Counted from the first letter of the stretch, positions 19,836 to 29,438 are shown. The stretch: DNA of 64,000 nucleotides from an uncultured Pelagibacteraceae bacterium (GCA_902607625.1 CACLKR010000004.1:1-64000), one strand, 5' to 3'. Notes: generated from the letters alone by a model not told the origin. Program-made: numbers and translations.

Positions 19836-21024
19836 TTGTTTCTAAAGCTTTTATACCAGGTAATATTTTTCCTTCAAGAAGTTCTAAAAATGCTCCACCC
19901 GCAGTTGATAAATAAGTAAATCCATTAGAACATTTAAATTTATTTATCGCTGCAACTGTGTCTCCTCCACCGGCAATAGAAACGAGAGATTTAGTTTTGG
20001 TATTTTCGGATATTTTATTTGCAATTTTTCTACTTCCAGCAGAAAACTCATCAACTTCAAAATAGCCAACTGGGCCATTCCACAAGATTGTTTTTGAATC
20101 ATCTATTACTTTAATTATATTTTGTAAGGTTTTTTCACCGATATCTAAAATTAAATCATCATCATTGATTTCATCTAGGCTCTTTAAAACACCTTTTGAA
20201 TTATGATCTTTGGATGTTATTACATCTTCGGGCAATATAAGATTGCATTTATTTTTTTTAGATTCTTGAATTATACTTTCTATCAAGTTTTCTTGATTTT
20301 TTTCAAATATAGATTGTCCAATATTATAGCCCTTATGTTTTATAAAAATATTTGCCATGGCACCAACAATGACAATATTTTGCATTTTTTTTATAAGATT
20401 AATTAAAATACCCGATTTAGTAGAAATTTTTGAACCCCCTATAATGCAAGTCGTTGGTTTTTTTGCATTGTTCGTTAACATTCTTATAACATTTACTTCT
20501 TTCAGCAGCTGTTTGCCTGCAAAGGAATTAATGTGCTTTGTTATTTCATGAACAGAAGCATGAGCTCTATGAGAACATGGAAATGCTTCATTTATATATA
20601 TATCGCCAATTTTTGAAAGCTCTTTAGCGAAAGATACTGAGTTTAATTCTTCTTCTTTATGAAAACGTATGTTTTCTAAGAGCATGATTTTTCCATTAGG
20701 AATTTTTTTTGAATTTTGAATTACTAATGCTCCAATACTTTCATTTAAAAACACTACATCTTGATCAAGATAATCAGATAATTTTTTTGCAATTGGTTTT
20801 AGAGTTAGTTGAGGAACGATTTTTCCATTAGGCCTTCCAAGATGTGCAATAATTATTATTTTTGCTTTTTTGTTTATTAGAAATTTTATAGTCGGTAAAA
20901 CTTTTTCAATTCGAGAATTTTCTGTTATAGCTCCATCATTTATTGGAACATTAAAATCAACTCTTAATAAAACTCTTTTTCCTTCTATGTTAAGATTATC
21001 ATCTAACCGTCTTATTTTGATCAT
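19828..21024 (-). CDS. pgk: Phosphoglycerate kinase
   Basis: Interconverts 1,3-bisphosphoglycerate and 3-phosphoglycerate with ATP. I start at the ATG at 21024 (398 residues), giving the usual RVLLRVDFNVP motif near residue 18; an upstream in-frame ATG would run into gap. Other family motifs are HLGRPNG, LLENIRFHKEEE, GGSKISTK and the C-terminal AGGGDTVAAI. It lies 7 bp below gap and overlaps fba by 8 bp. Confidence 0.96.
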   Translation of the reverse strand: MIKIRRLDDNLNIEGKRVLLRVDFNVPINDGAITENSRIEKVLPTIKFLINKKAKIIIIAHLGRPNGKIVPQLTLKPIAKKLSDYLDQDVVFLNESIGALVIQNSKKIPNGKIMLLENIRFHKEEELNSVSFAKELSKIGDIYINEAFPCSHRAHASVHEITKHINSFAGKQLLKEVNVIRMLTNNAKKPTTCIIGGSKISTKSGILINLIKKMQNIVIVGAMANIFIKHKGYNIGQSIFEKNQENLIESIIQESKKNKCNLILPEDVITSKDHNSKGVLKSLDEINDDDLILDIGEKTLQNIIKVIDDSKTILWNGPVGYFEVDEFSAGSRKIANKISENTKTKSLVSIAGGGDTVAAINKFKCSNGFTYLSTAGGAFLELLEGKILPGIKALETNE

Positions 21025-21031
21025 GACTGAA

Positions 21032-22033
21032 TTAAATCTTACCGAGATAATTAGCCAGGTCGCACATTCTACAAGCAAAACCCCATTCATTATCATACCA
21101 AGCAGAAACCTTTGCCATTTTAGCATCTATTACTTTTGTCAATGAAAGATCAACTATGGCTGAATGAGAATTATGATTAAAATCAGCGGAAATAAGCTGT
21201 TCATTGCTTGTGTCTAAAATATTTTTTAATTCTGATTTTGAAGCTTTGGATAACGAATTATTTATTTCTTCTACAGAAAGATTTTTTTTAGATGAAAAAA
21301 CAAATTCTACTAATGAAACATTTGGTGTTGGAACTCTGATCGAAATTCCTTCTACTTTACCTTTTAGTTGAGGAATAACATCACCAAGAGATTTCGTTGC
21401 CCCAGTAGTCGTTGGTATAATGGAATTGGGAGCACTTCTTGCTCTTCTTAAATCTTTATGTGAATTATCCAATAATTTTTGATCAGCTGTGTAAGAGTGA
21501 ATTGTTGTCATAAAACCTGTTTCAATTCCGAAATTATCATTTATCACCTTGGCAACTGGAGCTAGACAATTTGTAGTACAAGATGCTGCAGAAATTACTT
21601 GATCACTATTTTTTAAAGTTTTTTCATTTACCCCAAAAATAATATTTATTGCTCCTTTGCAAGGGGCTGAAACAAGAACCTTTTTTGCACCAGATTTAAT
21701 ATGTTGAGCTGATTTTTCTTTTGTATTAAATTTACCAGTACATTCCAAAACAACATCTACCACATGTTTTTTCCAGTCAATTTTCGAAATTTCTGTTTCA
21801 TGAATCATACTTATTTTTTTTCCATTAATTTCAATTATTTTTTCTGAATGATTTATTTTGGCTTTTAATTTTCCATGTATGGTATCATGTTTTAGTAAAA
21901 AACTGCTAACCTCAGAGTTACCTCTGTTATTAATAGCTACAACTTCAAGATCTTTTCTATTATTTTCAATAATAGATCTAAGAACCATTCTTCCAATTCT
22001 ACCAAATCCATTTATACCAATTTTTAAAGCCAT
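21032..22033 (-). CDS. gap: Glyceraldehyde-3-phosphate dehydrogenase, type I
   Basis: A 333-residue NAD(P)-dependent enzyme. It has the INGFGRIGR dinucleotide motif at the N-terminus, catalytic Cys152 in SAASCTTNC, the TTIHSYTADQ His segment, and YDNEWGFACRM near the C-terminus. In the position that selects NAD or NADP the sequence is AINNRGNS, lacking the usual Asp of strict NAD enzymes, so NADP use is possible. The gene starts 3 bp below tkt, in the tkt-gap-pgk-fba operon. Confidence 0.96.
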   Translation of the reverse strand: MALKIGINGFGRIGRMVLRSIIENNRKDLEVVAINNRGNSEVSSFLLKHDTIHGKLKAKINHSEKIIEINGKKISMIHETEISKIDWKKHVVDVVLECTGKFNTKEKSAQHIKSGAKKVLVSAPCKGAINIIFGVNEKTLKNSDQVISAASCTTNCLAPVAKVINDNFGIETGFMTTIHSYTADQKLLDNSHKDLRRARSAPNSIIPTTTGATKSLGDVIPQLKGKVEGISIRVPTPNVSLVEFVFSSKKNLSVEEINNSLSKASKSELKNILDTSNEQLISADFNHNSHSAIVDLSLTKVIDAKMAKVSAWYDNEWGFACRMCDLANYLGKI

Positions 22034-22035
22034 AA

Positions 22036-24018
22036 TTATTTACCCAACATTTTTTTTGCGATCATAACAACACTATTGCTAGTTAAGTTAAAATCTTCAT
22101 AAACTGCTTTATAAGGAGCACTCTTTCCAAAAGATTTTATTCCTAAAGAACTTCCTTCAGAACCCACATATTTTTCCCAACCAAATACACAGCTTGCTTC
22201 TATTGATATTTTTTTTGAATTTTTTTCAATAATTTTTTCCCTATATTCTTTGGGCTGTTTATCAAATAGCTCTTGACAAGGCATGGAAACTACTTTTGAA
22301 TTAATGTTAGCCTCTTTTAACTTGTTTAATGCTTCAATGGCGACTTGAACTTCTGAACCAGAAGCAATTAAAGTAATTTCAGGATTGGAATTAGTTTTTT
22401 TAAGTTCGTAGCCTCCAAGGCTACTCATATTTTTATTTGTGAGCGTTTCGGTGACAAATGGAATTTTTTGTCTTGATAAGGCTATCACGCTGGGATTAGT
22501 ACTACTTTTTAAGGCGATTTCCCAACACTCAAGTGTCTCAATTGTGTCAGCTGGTCTAAACACATTTAGATTTGGTATTGCTCTTAAATGAGCTAAATGT
22601 TCTACAGGTTGATGAGTTGGTCCGTCTTCTCCCAATCCGATTGAGTCATGAGAAAATATATAAATGACTTTTTGACCCATAAAGGCCGATAATCTTAATG
22701 AAGGTTTGCAGTAATCTAAAAAAATTAAAAAAGTACCACCATAAGGAATTATTCCTCCATGAAGAGCCATACCGTTCATAATTCCTGCCATGCCGTGTTC
22801 TCTCACACCATAATGAATGTAATTTCCATTAAAATTTGAAGGTTTAATTATTGTGGAAAATTTTGTTTTTGTATTATTTGAACCGCTTAAATCTGCTGAT
22901 CCTCCTATCAATTCTGGTAGATATTTTGTTATATTTTCTAAAACAAAAGCAGATGACTGTCTAGAAGCTATGTTGGATTTTAAATCAAAAATTTTTTTCT
23001 TTAGAGATGCTATATGGTTATCAAAGTCTTTAGGCAGCTTGTTATTTGTTATTCTCGTAATTTCGTCTCTAATTTTTTTATTTTTTTTGTTGTAAATGGA
23101 GTTCCATTTTTTTTCTTCTAGAATTCCTTTTTCTCCAATTTTTCTCCATTCATTTAGAATTTCCTTTGGAATTTTAAAGGGTTCGTGTTTCCACTTTAAT
23201 TTCTTTCTAACAAGAGCAACTTCTCCTCCTCCAAGAGCGGCACCATGAGAAGAGGCTTTGCCCGATTTATTTGGGGAACCATATCCAATTATAGTTTTAC
23301 AAGAAATTAAATTTGGTTTTTTTGAATTTAAACTTTTTTTTATAGCTTTGGATATTTGTTTTTCATTATGACCATTCACCTCTTGAAATGACCATCCGTA
23401 GCTTTCAAATCTTTTTTTGTAATTATCTGATACAGCTAAACTAGTAGAACCATCTATAGATATTTTATTGTTGTCAAAAAAAACAATAAGGTTTTTTAAT
23501 TTTAAATGCCCAGCCAAACTCATTACTTCGTGGCTTATCCCCTCCATTAAATCTCCATCGCTGGCGAAAACATAAGTTTTATGATTGATCAGATTAGAAC
23601 CAAATCTTTTTTTCATAATTTCTTCTGCAATAGCCATACCAACAGCATTTGATAAACCTTGCCCCAATGGTCCCGTTGTAGTTTCTATACCTGAGTTTTT
23701 TTCAAACTCAGGGTGGCCAGCACAAATAGAATTTAATTGTCTAAAATTTTGAATATCTTTTATAGAAACGCTTTTATATCCAGTTAAGTAGAGAAGAGAA
23801 TATAAAAGCATTGAACCATGTCCTGCTGAAAGCACAAAACGATCTCGATTAATCCAACCAGGATTTTTTGGGTTAAACCTTAGGTAGTATTTAAATAAAA
23901 CAGTTGCTACATCCGCCATGCCCATTGGTAAACCCGGATGGCCAGAGTTAGCTTTCTGAATAGCATCAATTGAAAGAAATCTTATTGCGTTTGTTAAATC
24001 TTTGAAGACTAGACTCAC
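22036..24018 (-). CDS. tkt: Transketolase
   Basis: Thiamine diphosphate enzyme moving two-carbon units in the pentose phosphate pathway. The 660-residue product has SGHPGLPMG at the N-terminus, the TPP motif GDGDLMEG followed by the FFDNNKISIDG segment, and the pyrimidine domain signature with GVREHGMAGIMNGMAL and SHDSIGLGEDGPTHQP. It is the first gene of the minus-strand carbon operon and diverges from the zapA group across a 60 bp spacer, where its promoter must lie. Confidence 0.97.
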   Translation of the reverse strand: MSLVFKDLTNAIRFLSIDAIQKANSGHPGLPMGMADVATVLFKYYLRFNPKNPGWINRDRFVLSAGHGSMLLYSLLYLTGYKSVSIKDIQNFRQLNSICAGHPEFEKNSGIETTTGPLGQGLSNAVGMAIAEEIMKKRFGSNLINHKTYVFASDGDLMEGISHEVMSLAGHLKLKNLIVFFDNNKISIDGSTSLAVSDNYKKRFESYGWSFQEVNGHNEKQISKAIKKSLNSKKPNLISCKTIIGYGSPNKSGKASSHGAALGGGEVALVRKKLKWKHEPFKIPKEILNEWRKIGEKGILEEKKWNSIYNKKNKKIRDEITRITNNKLPKDFDNHIASLKKKIFDLKSNIASRQSSAFVLENITKYLPELIGGSADLSGSNNTKTKFSTIIKPSNFNGNYIHYGVREHGMAGIMNGMALHGGIIPYGGTFLIFLDYCKPSLRLSAFMGQKVIYIFSHDSIGLGEDGPTHQPVEHLAHLRAIPNLNVFRPADTIETLECWEIALKSSTNPSVIALSRQKIPFVTETLTNKNMSSLGGYELKKTNSNPEITLIASGSEVQVAIEALNKLKEANINSKVVSMPCQELFDKQPKEYREKIIEKNSKKISIEASCVFGWEKYVGSEGSSLGIKSFGKSAPYKAVYEDFNLTSNSVVMIAKKMLGK

Positions 24019-24078
24019 TGTAAAACCTATATAGACTTGAACGTATCAAATCAATAATATGATTTTTAGATAAATCAA

Positions 24079-24402
24079 ATGAAAAATTACGAAGAAAAAG
24101 AAAAAGAATTGGATAATATTCTTAAAAAATTAAACACAATGTCAAATAGAGCTACCAAGATGAATAATGACATTAATTCTCTAAATTTAGAGAAAAATCA
24201 ATTATTAAGGGAAAAAGAAGAATCTGAAAAAAATTTCCAGAATCTTTCAAAACAACACCAAAAGTTAAAATCTGAATTAGAGAAAGTCAACAAAGATGTA
24301 AATTATAAATTTGGTAATAAAAACAATTTAAATCAAAAAATAGATGAACTTAACCAGGAAACTGAAACCTTGATAGATGAAATCGAAAAATGGCAAACGT
24401 AA
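24079..24402 (+). CDS. Coiled-coil protein, DUF4164-like, upstream of zapA
   Basis: A 107-residue, almost entirely helical protein with heptad repeats rich in Lys, Glu, Asn and Leu over its whole length. Position between tkt and zapA in alphaproteobacteria is typical of DUF4164 proteins, and size and composition fit. Its 3' end overlaps the zapA start by 13 bp. A role with ZapA at the division site is plausible by context only. Confidence 0.6.
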   Translation: MKNYEEKEKELDNILKKLNTMSNRATKMNNDINSLNLEKNQLLREKEESEKNFQNLSKQHQKLKSELEKVNKDVNYKFGNKNNLNQKIDELNQETETLIDEIEKWQT

Positions 24403-24842
24403 ATGTAAAATTTAATAACAAAGATTACTTGTTATCCTGTGACGAGGGGCAAGAAGAAAATCTAAAAAAATTAGCCAATCATCTAGATTTAAAATATGAC
24501 GAACTAAAAAAAAATTTAGGAAATATAGGCGAAAGCAAACTTTTACTAATAACGGCAATTCAAATGGTGGATGATTATTTTGACTTATTTAAAAAAATTA
24601 AAAATACGAAAAATGATTTTGAAAAATTGTCGATAAAATTTAAAGAACTTAGATCGCTTGCAATAAAATATAAAGGTGAAAAAGAGATGGAGATTGGAAA
24701 GTTAAAAGATGAGATAAATGCATTTAAAACAATGATAGAAAAAAGCAGAAATTCTTACGAAGAAATCCTAGACAAAACAACAAAATCAATCTCAAAATTT
24801 ATTGAGCAAGTGGAAACAAATCAAGAAAAAAATATTCAGTAA
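24390..24842 (+). CDS. zapA: Cell division protein ZapA-like
   Basis: ZapA cross-links FtsZ protofilaments at mid-cell. The N-terminal globular part matches the family (VNVKFNNKDYLLSCDEGQEENLKKLANHLD, spanning roughly residues 3-33), followed by ESKLLLITAIQMVDDYFDL. At 150 residues it is longer than typical ZapA (about 100-110), because of an extended C-terminal coiled coil with many Lys and Glu. It overlaps the upstream coiled-coil gene and directly abuts the cyclo-ligase gene. Confidence 0.82.
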   Translation: MANVNVKFNNKDYLLSCDEGQEENLKKLANHLDLKYDELKKNLGNIGESKLLLITAIQMVDDYFDLFKKIKNTKNDFEKLSIKFKELRSLAIKYKGEKEMEIGKLKDEINAFKTMIEKSRNSYEEILDKTTKSISKFIEQVETNQEKNIQ

Positions 24843-25415
24843 ATGAAATATGACAAGTCGTATTTGAGAAATAAGTTTCTTTTAAAAAGAAAAGAAAAAT
24901 ATTTAGCAACTAGGAAATTTAAGTTTAATTTTAATTTGATATTTAAATTAATAAAAAAACATTTTCATAAAAGAAAAATAATTATTGCTGGGTATTATCC
25001 TTCAAATTACGAAGTGAATATTTTAAATTTTATTGAAAAAGCTTCAAAAAATAAATTTAAAATTGTATTACCAGTTATAAAATCTTCAAACGATATGAGT
25101 TTTAAATCTTGGATTTTTAAAGAACCGCTTTATATAAATAAGTTTGGTATGTTGGAACCTAATAAATTAAATAAAGAAATTATACCCGATCTAATCATCG
25201 TTCCCCTTGCAGCTTTTGACAGAAAACTTAACAGGATTGGGTACGGTAAAGGATACTATGATAAAAGTTTGCAAAAAATTAGTAAAATTAAAAAAAAAGC
25301 TATTACTTTAGGAATAGCATATTCGTTTCAAAAGTGCGCTACTATACCGACGAACAAATATGATTTTAAATTGAACTATGTTTTTACTGAACAAGGGATT
25401 ATAAGTTCCAATTAA
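24843..25415 (+). CDS. fau: 5-formyltetrahydrofolate cyclo-ligase family protein
   Basis: Converts 5-formyl-THF to 5,10-methenyl-THF with ATP. The 190-residue product has the N-terminal LRNKFLLKRK helix, the IAGYYPSNYEVN segment (residues about 46-57), and the signature IVPLAAFDRKLNRIGYGKGYYDK (about 119-141). It starts immediately after the zapA stop, the conserved zapA-fau order; unlike gammaproteobacteria no gap is left for a 6S RNA gene. It contributes to the one-carbon metabolism seen also in folP and fhs. Confidence 0.9.
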   Translation: MKYDKSYLRNKFLLKRKEKYLATRKFKFNFNLIFKLIKKHFHKRKIIIAGYYPSNYEVNILNFIEKASKNKFKIVLPVIKSSNDMSFKSWIFKEPLYINKFGMLEPNKLNKEIIPDLIIVPLAAFDRKLNRIGYGKGYYDKSLQKISKIKKKAITLGIAYSFQKCATIPTNKYDFKLNYVFTEQGIISSN

Positions 25416-25421
25416 TCGATT

Positions 25422-26231
25422 ATGAACATTTTAATACTAGGTGATATTGTAGGACCCTCCGGAAGAAAAGCTCTAATTAAAACACTGCCCAACTTAATAA
25501 AAAAAAAAAAATTAGATTTTGTAATTGTTAACGGCGAAAATGCCGCAGATTCAGGTGTTGGAATAACTAAAAAAAATACCGAAGAATTTTTTGAGGCTGG
25601 CACTGATGTAATTACAAGTGGCAACCATATTTGGGATGAAAAAGAAACAATGGAATTTATTACTTCAGAAAAAAGATTATTAAGGCCCGAAAATTTGATT
25701 AAAGGCTCTCCAGGAATGGGAACAGGTATTTTTACTGCAAAAAATAACAAAAAAGTTGCAGTAATAAATTTAATGGGAAATATTTTCATGAAAAAGTGTG
25801 AAGATGTTTTTGAATCAGCAAAAAAATTTATTCAAACTGTAAAGTTAAAGAGAGATGCTGATTTTATAATTGTTGATCTACATGGAGAAATTACTAGTGA
25901 AAAAATGGCCATGGGGTATTTTTTTGATGGAAAAGCTACAATGGTTGTTGGAACTCATACACATGTTCCAACTTCAGATTACAGAATAATGGAAAAAGGA
26001 ACTGCATATCAAACTGACATAGGAATGTGCGGAGATTACAATTCTGTTATCGGAATGAACAGAGACAATTCTTTAAAAAAATTTTTTAAAGATTCTTCAG
26101 CAAAGAAACATTATCCTGCACTTGGTGAAGCCACTATTTCAGGTTTAATGGTAAAGGCTGATGATGAAACAGGTTTAGCTAGAGAAGTTGAACCTATTAT
26201 TATTGGCGGTGTTTTTGAAAGTAGAATATAA
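25422..26231 (+). CDS. YmdB-type metallophosphoesterase (TIGR00282)
   Basis: A 269-residue binuclear-metal phosphoesterase. It shows LGDIVGPSGRKAL (about 5-17), VNGENAADSGVGI (about 37-49), TSGNHIWDEKE (about 65-75), DLHGEITSEKMAMGYFFDGKA (about 146-166) and the GTHTHVPTSD metal site (about 171-180). YmdB relatives hydrolyse 2',3'-cyclic nucleotides and influence gene expression; the function in this lineage is not established. It lies between fau and yebC with 6 and 3 bp gaps. Confidence 0.92.
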   Translation: MNILILGDIVGPSGRKALIKTLPNLIKKKKLDFVIVNGENAADSGVGITKKNTEEFFEAGTDVITSGNHIWDEKETMEFITSEKRLLRPENLIKGSPGMGTGIFTAKNNKKVAVINLMGNIFMKKCEDVFESAKKFIQTVKLKRDADFIIVDLHGEITSEKMAMGYFFDGKATMVVGTHTHVPTSDYRIMEKGTAYQTDIGMCGDYNSVIGMNRDNSLKKFFKDSSAKKHYPALGEATISGLMVKADDETGLAREVEPIIIGGVFESRI

Positions 26232-26234
26232 TTT

Positions 26235-26981
26235 ATGGCAGGTCATTCACATTGGGCGGGCATTAAACACAGAAAAGGAAGAGCGGATAAACAACGTTCC
26301 AAAATTTTTTCCAAACTTTCTAAAGAAATTACTGTGGCAGCTAAGTTGGGATCGAAAGATCCCAATACGAATCCAAGATTAAGATCTGCAATGCAAGCTG
26401 CCAGAACGGCAAATGTGCCTAAAGATAATATTGAAAGAGCAATAAGGAAATCAGAAGTAAATAAAAATTTAGATTATAGTAGTCTTACATATGAAGGTTT
26501 TGGACCTGAAAAAATAGCAATTATTATTGAAGCTTTAACAGACAATAAAAATAGAACAGCTTCAAATATTAGAACAATATTTCAAAAATTTGGAGGGAAC
26601 TTGGGAGAGTCTGGTGTGGCTTCGCATCAATTTAAACAGGTGGGTATTATTAGAATTGATAAAAAAAAAATTTCTAGTAATGACATTTTAGAAATATCAA
26701 TAAATGGAGGAGCTGAAGATTGTTTATCAAATGACCAATATCATGAAGTGATAGCCGCAAAAGACAATTTCTATAAAGTCAAACTTGAAATAGAAAAAAA
26801 AATTCAAGAATTCGTCTCATCTCGCATTGAATGGCTACCTATAAATAAAATTTTGTTAAATCAAGAAAAAACTAAAACAGTATTAAATTTTTTGGAGATG
26901 CTAGAAAATGATGATGATATTCAACATGTATATGCAAATTTAGAAATCGATAATAATTTTGGAGAGAAAATTTTAATATGA
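26235..26981 (+). CDS. yebC: YebC/TACO1 family protein
   Basis: A 248-residue three-domain protein with the strongly conserved N-terminus AGHSHWAGIKHRKGRADKQR, then KIFSKLSKEI and the NPRLRSAMQAARTANVPKDNI segment. YebC proteins have been described as transcription regulators and, like TACO1, as factors relieving ribosome stalling at proline-rich stretches. The 3' end overlaps ruvC by 4 bp (ATGA), the conserved yebC-ruvC pairing. Confidence 0.95.
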   Translation: MAGHSHWAGIKHRKGRADKQRSKIFSKLSKEITVAAKLGSKDPNTNPRLRSAMQAARTANVPKDNIERAIRKSEVNKNLDYSSLTYEGFGPEKIAIIIEALTDNKNRTASNIRTIFQKFGGNLGESGVASHQFKQVGIIRIDKKKISSNDILEISINGGAEDCLSNDQYHEVIAAKDNFYKVKLEIEKKIQEFVSSRIEWLPINKILLNQEKTKTVLNFLEMLENDDDIQHVYANLEIDNNFGEKILI

Positions 26982-27457
26982 TAATTATTGGAATAGACCC
27001 TGGAGTTAGTGGCGCAATTAGTATCTTAAAAAACAAAAAAGTTATTGAGATTTATGACATGCCCACCATGATTGCTGGAAAAAAAAACAAAAAACAAGTA
27101 AATGGTTCTCAAGTTGTTAATATTATTAAAGAAAGATTAAATGATGATAAGGAAATTATTGTTGTTGTTGAGCATGTTAATGCTATGCCCGGACAAGGGG
27201 TGACCAGTATGTTTAATTTTGGTCAGTCTTTTGGAGTAATTAAAGGTATCTGTTCAGCTTTAAGTTTACCAATATATTTTGTTAGACCAACTAAATGGAA
27301 AAAGCATTTTAATTTGATTAACACCAATAAAGATGCAAGTAGGACAAAAGTAATAGAAGTTTATCCTCAAATATCGGGCAAACTTTCTAGGAAAAAAGAC
27401 TCAAATAAAGCTGATGCAATTTTAATTGCTAGATATTTCAACGATACACAACTTTAA
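26978..27457 (+). CDS. ruvC: RuvC-like Holliday junction resolvase, phage-type
   Basis: A 159-residue RNase H-fold resolvase. The acidic N-terminal motif GIDPGVSGAI gives Asp6. The second acidic residue is in VVVEHVNAMPGQG, followed by VTSMFNFGQSFGVIKGI. Then come a VRPTKWKKHF segment, SRTKVIEVYPQ, and the C-terminal KADAILIARY with an acidic residue. The MPGQGVTSMFxFG form and RPTKWKK are features of RuvC-like resolvases common in phages, while canonical RuvC has GQARG and VKxAVxGxG instead. It overlaps yebC in the place of normal ruvC, yet ruvA and ruvB do not follow. Confidence 0.8.
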   Translation: MIIIGIDPGVSGAISILKNKKVIEIYDMPTMIAGKKNKKQVNGSQVVNIIKERLNDDKEIIVVVEHVNAMPGQGVTSMFNFGQSFGVIKGICSALSLPIYFVRPTKWKKHFNLINTNKDASRTKVIEVYPQISGKLSRKKDSNKADAILIARYFNDTQL

Positions 27458-27519
27458 TTCTTATAATAATTAAGTTTTAGTGCCAAATTCATGACACATT
27501 TAGATGCACATTAACCCTA

Positions 27520-28200
27520 ATGGAACAAGAAGTAGCAACACAAGTTGTTGGATTAGGTGGATCAACAGATTTTTCTTTAATCCAGCTTTTTCTTAGGGCA
27601 GATTTTGTCGTAAAAAGCGTCATCATTATTTTAATTGCTGCTTCAATTTTTTCTTGGGCTCTAATTTTTGAAAAATATAAACTTTTTAAAAAAATTGAAA
27701 AAAGTACCACTAGTTTTGAAGAAAAATTTTGGAAATCAAGATCAGCAGAAAGTTTTTATAACAGTCTTACAAATAGAGAAAAAGACCCAGTGGCCAACAT
27801 ATTTCAGTCGGCAATGACAGAGTTAATTAAAACAAAATCTAAATCGTCTGCTGTTCAATCAAATAGAGTAAGTAGAGTTATTGAAATTTCAGCAGACAAG
27901 GAAATTAAATTAATTGAGAAACATTTTACTTTTCTGGCCACAGTGGGTTCAACCGCTCCTTTTATTGGTTTGTTTGGAACAGTTTGGGGAATAATGAACT
28001 CTTTCCAATCAATAGCCATTTCAAGAAATACAAGCCTAGCTATTGTAGCTCCAGGAATAGCCGAAGCGCTTTTTGCAACTGCTTTAGGCTTGCTCGCCGC
28101 CATACCTGCGGTAGTAGCTTATAATAAATTTAATAGCGATTCTAAAAAATATAGTGGGCGAATCGAAAATTTTTCTAAAAGATTTATATCAATTATTTAA
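27520..28200 (+). CDS. tolQ: Tol-Pal system protein TolQ
   Basis: Inner-membrane ion-channel subunit of the Tol-Pal complex, related to ExbB/MotA. The 226-residue product has three transmembrane segments (about 23-47, 128-150 and 165-190). The conserved ATVGSTAPFIGLFGTVWGIMNSFQ and PGIAEALFATALGLLAAIPAV stretches are present. It is the first gene of tolQRAB-pal. The 62 bp upstream include a TATAAT-like box near 27463. In related genomes ruvAB and ybgC precede it; here ruvC does. Confidence 0.95.
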   Translation: MEQEVATQVVGLGGSTDFSLIQLFLRADFVVKSVIIILIAASIFSWALIFEKYKLFKKIEKSTTSFEEKFWKSRSAESFYNSLTNREKDPVANIFQSAMTELIKTKSKSSAVQSNRVSRVIEISADKEIKLIEKHFTFLATVGSTAPFIGLFGTVWGIMNSFQSIAISRNTSLAIVAPGIAEALFATALGLLAAIPAVVAYNKFNSDSKKYSGRIENFSKRFISII

Positions 28201-28209
28201 GGTATATTA

Positions 28210-28623
28210 ATGAGCTTTCAATTGAATCGTTCATCTAAAGAACCAATGAGCGAAATTAATGTGACGCCATTTGTTGATGTGATGTTAGTTTTGCTTATAA
28301 TTTTCATGGTTACCGCTCCATTGTTAACTGTAGGTGTTCAAGTAGATTTACCAGAATCTGCCGCTGACTCTTTGTCCGAAGATCAAGAGCCCTTGACTTT
28401 ATCAATTAATTCTAAAGGTGAGGTTTTTATTCAAGAACATCAGGTTGAGTTTGACAAAATGATCCCAAAAATTTTGGCAATAGCAAATAACAGAACTGAT
28501 ACAAGAATATATGTTAGAGGAGATAGAACAATTAATTATGGTCGAGTGCTGGAAGTTATGGGAAAATTATCTGGAGCTGGTTTTTCAAAGGTTGCCCTGA
28601 TATCTGAACCATATAAAAATTAA
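28210..28623 (+). CDS. tolR: Tol-Pal system protein TolR
   Basis: The 137-residue partner of TolQ, related to ExbD. It has one N-terminal transmembrane helix with the proton-channel aspartate (EINVTPFVDVMLVLLIIFMV, about 16-35), then the periplasmic domain with VDLPES and the YVRGDRTINYG motif near residue 97. It lies 9 bp after tolQ and ends 1 bp before tolA. Confidence 0.95.
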   Translation: MSFQLNRSSKEPMSEINVTPFVDVMLVLLIIFMVTAPLLTVGVQVDLPESAADSLSEDQEPLTLSINSKGEVFIQEHQVEFDKMIPKILAIANNRTDTRIYVRGDRTINYGRVLEVMGKLSGAGFSKVALISEPYKN

Positions 28624-28624
28624 T

Positions 28625-29437
28625 ATGACTAGAAGTGTATTTTTGTCATTAATTTTTCATTCGGTCATGATTGTTTTAACAGCTTTAAGTTTACCATTTA
28701 TGATGAGATCACCAGTTGATTTGCCCCCTATTTTGTCTGTTGAATTGATACAAATTACTGACAAAACCAGTATACCGTTTGCAGCTAAAGCTGCAAAAAC
28801 TCTTGAAGAATTAAAAAAAAAAGAAGAAGAAAGAGTAGTTTCTGAACAGGCTCCGCCGACAGAAAAGAAAAAAGAAAAACCAGATAGAATTCCTTTGCCA
28901 GAGGATTTAAATAAAGAGAAGAAAAAAATTGTGAAAAAAAAACAAAATCCTGAAGAAGTTGAAGAACAAATTAGACAAGCTTCTGAATTTGAAAAAAAAG
29001 AACTGTTTGACCCCAATCAAATCGCTGCACTAATTGACAAGTCAAAAGAAGAGACCGCTGAAACACTAAAAAAGAATAAAAAACTTACACAAAGCAACGT
29101 TAAAACTTCATTTGCAACTGGATTAACGTTAAGTCAGGAGGATGCATTAAAAGCACAAATTTTTGGTTGTTGGAGCTTGCCTTTAGGTTTACCTTATCAA
29201 CAAAATTTATTAGTAAGAATTAAGTTAAAATTAAAACCGGATGGTACTGTTTTGAGATCAGAAATATTAGATCATGCACGAATGAACAAGCCTGGCCAGG
29301 CTTTTTATAAAGTTTTGGCAGAAAGTGCGCTCAGAGCAATAAGAATTTGTCAACCACTTAGAGTTCCACCTACTGGTTATGAAAAATGGAAAGATTTACA
29401 ATTAAATTTTGACGCAAATGAAATGTTAAAAGGATAG
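28625..29437 (+). CDS. tolA: Tol-Pal system protein TolA
   Basis: Spans the periplasm to link TolQR to Pal and TolB. The 270-residue product has an N-terminal TM helix (about 3-24), then a Lys/Glu/Pro-rich helical region (about 55-150) and a C-terminal domain with the [25 protein letters not shown] and [15 protein letters not shown] features of alphaproteobacterial TolA. The middle domain is shorter than in E. coli. It is in the operon between tolR and tolB with 1 bp gaps. Confidence 0.9.
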   Translation: MTRSVFLSLIFHSVMIVLTALSLPFMMRSPVDLPPILSVELIQITDKTSIPFAAKAAKTLEELKKKEEERVVSEQAPPTEKKKEKPDRIPLPEDLNKEKKKIVKKKQNPEEVEEQIRQASEFEKKELFDPNQIAALIDKSKEETAETLKKNKKLTQSNVKTSFATGLTLSQEDALKAQIFGCWSLPLGLPYQQNLLVRIKLKLKPDGTVLRSEILDHARMNKPGQAFYKVLAESALRAIRICQPLRVPPTGYEKWKDLQLNFDANEMLKG

Positions 29438-29438
29438 T

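Noticed and set aside
24830-24850. A 6S RNA gene between zapA and fau, as in gammaproteobacteria.
   Set aside because: The two genes abut, leaving no room.
28657-29016. A long minus-strand ORF opposite tolA.
   Set aside because: Its Ser/Phe-rich content mirrors the Lys/Glu-rich TolA middle region; tolA has full operon context.
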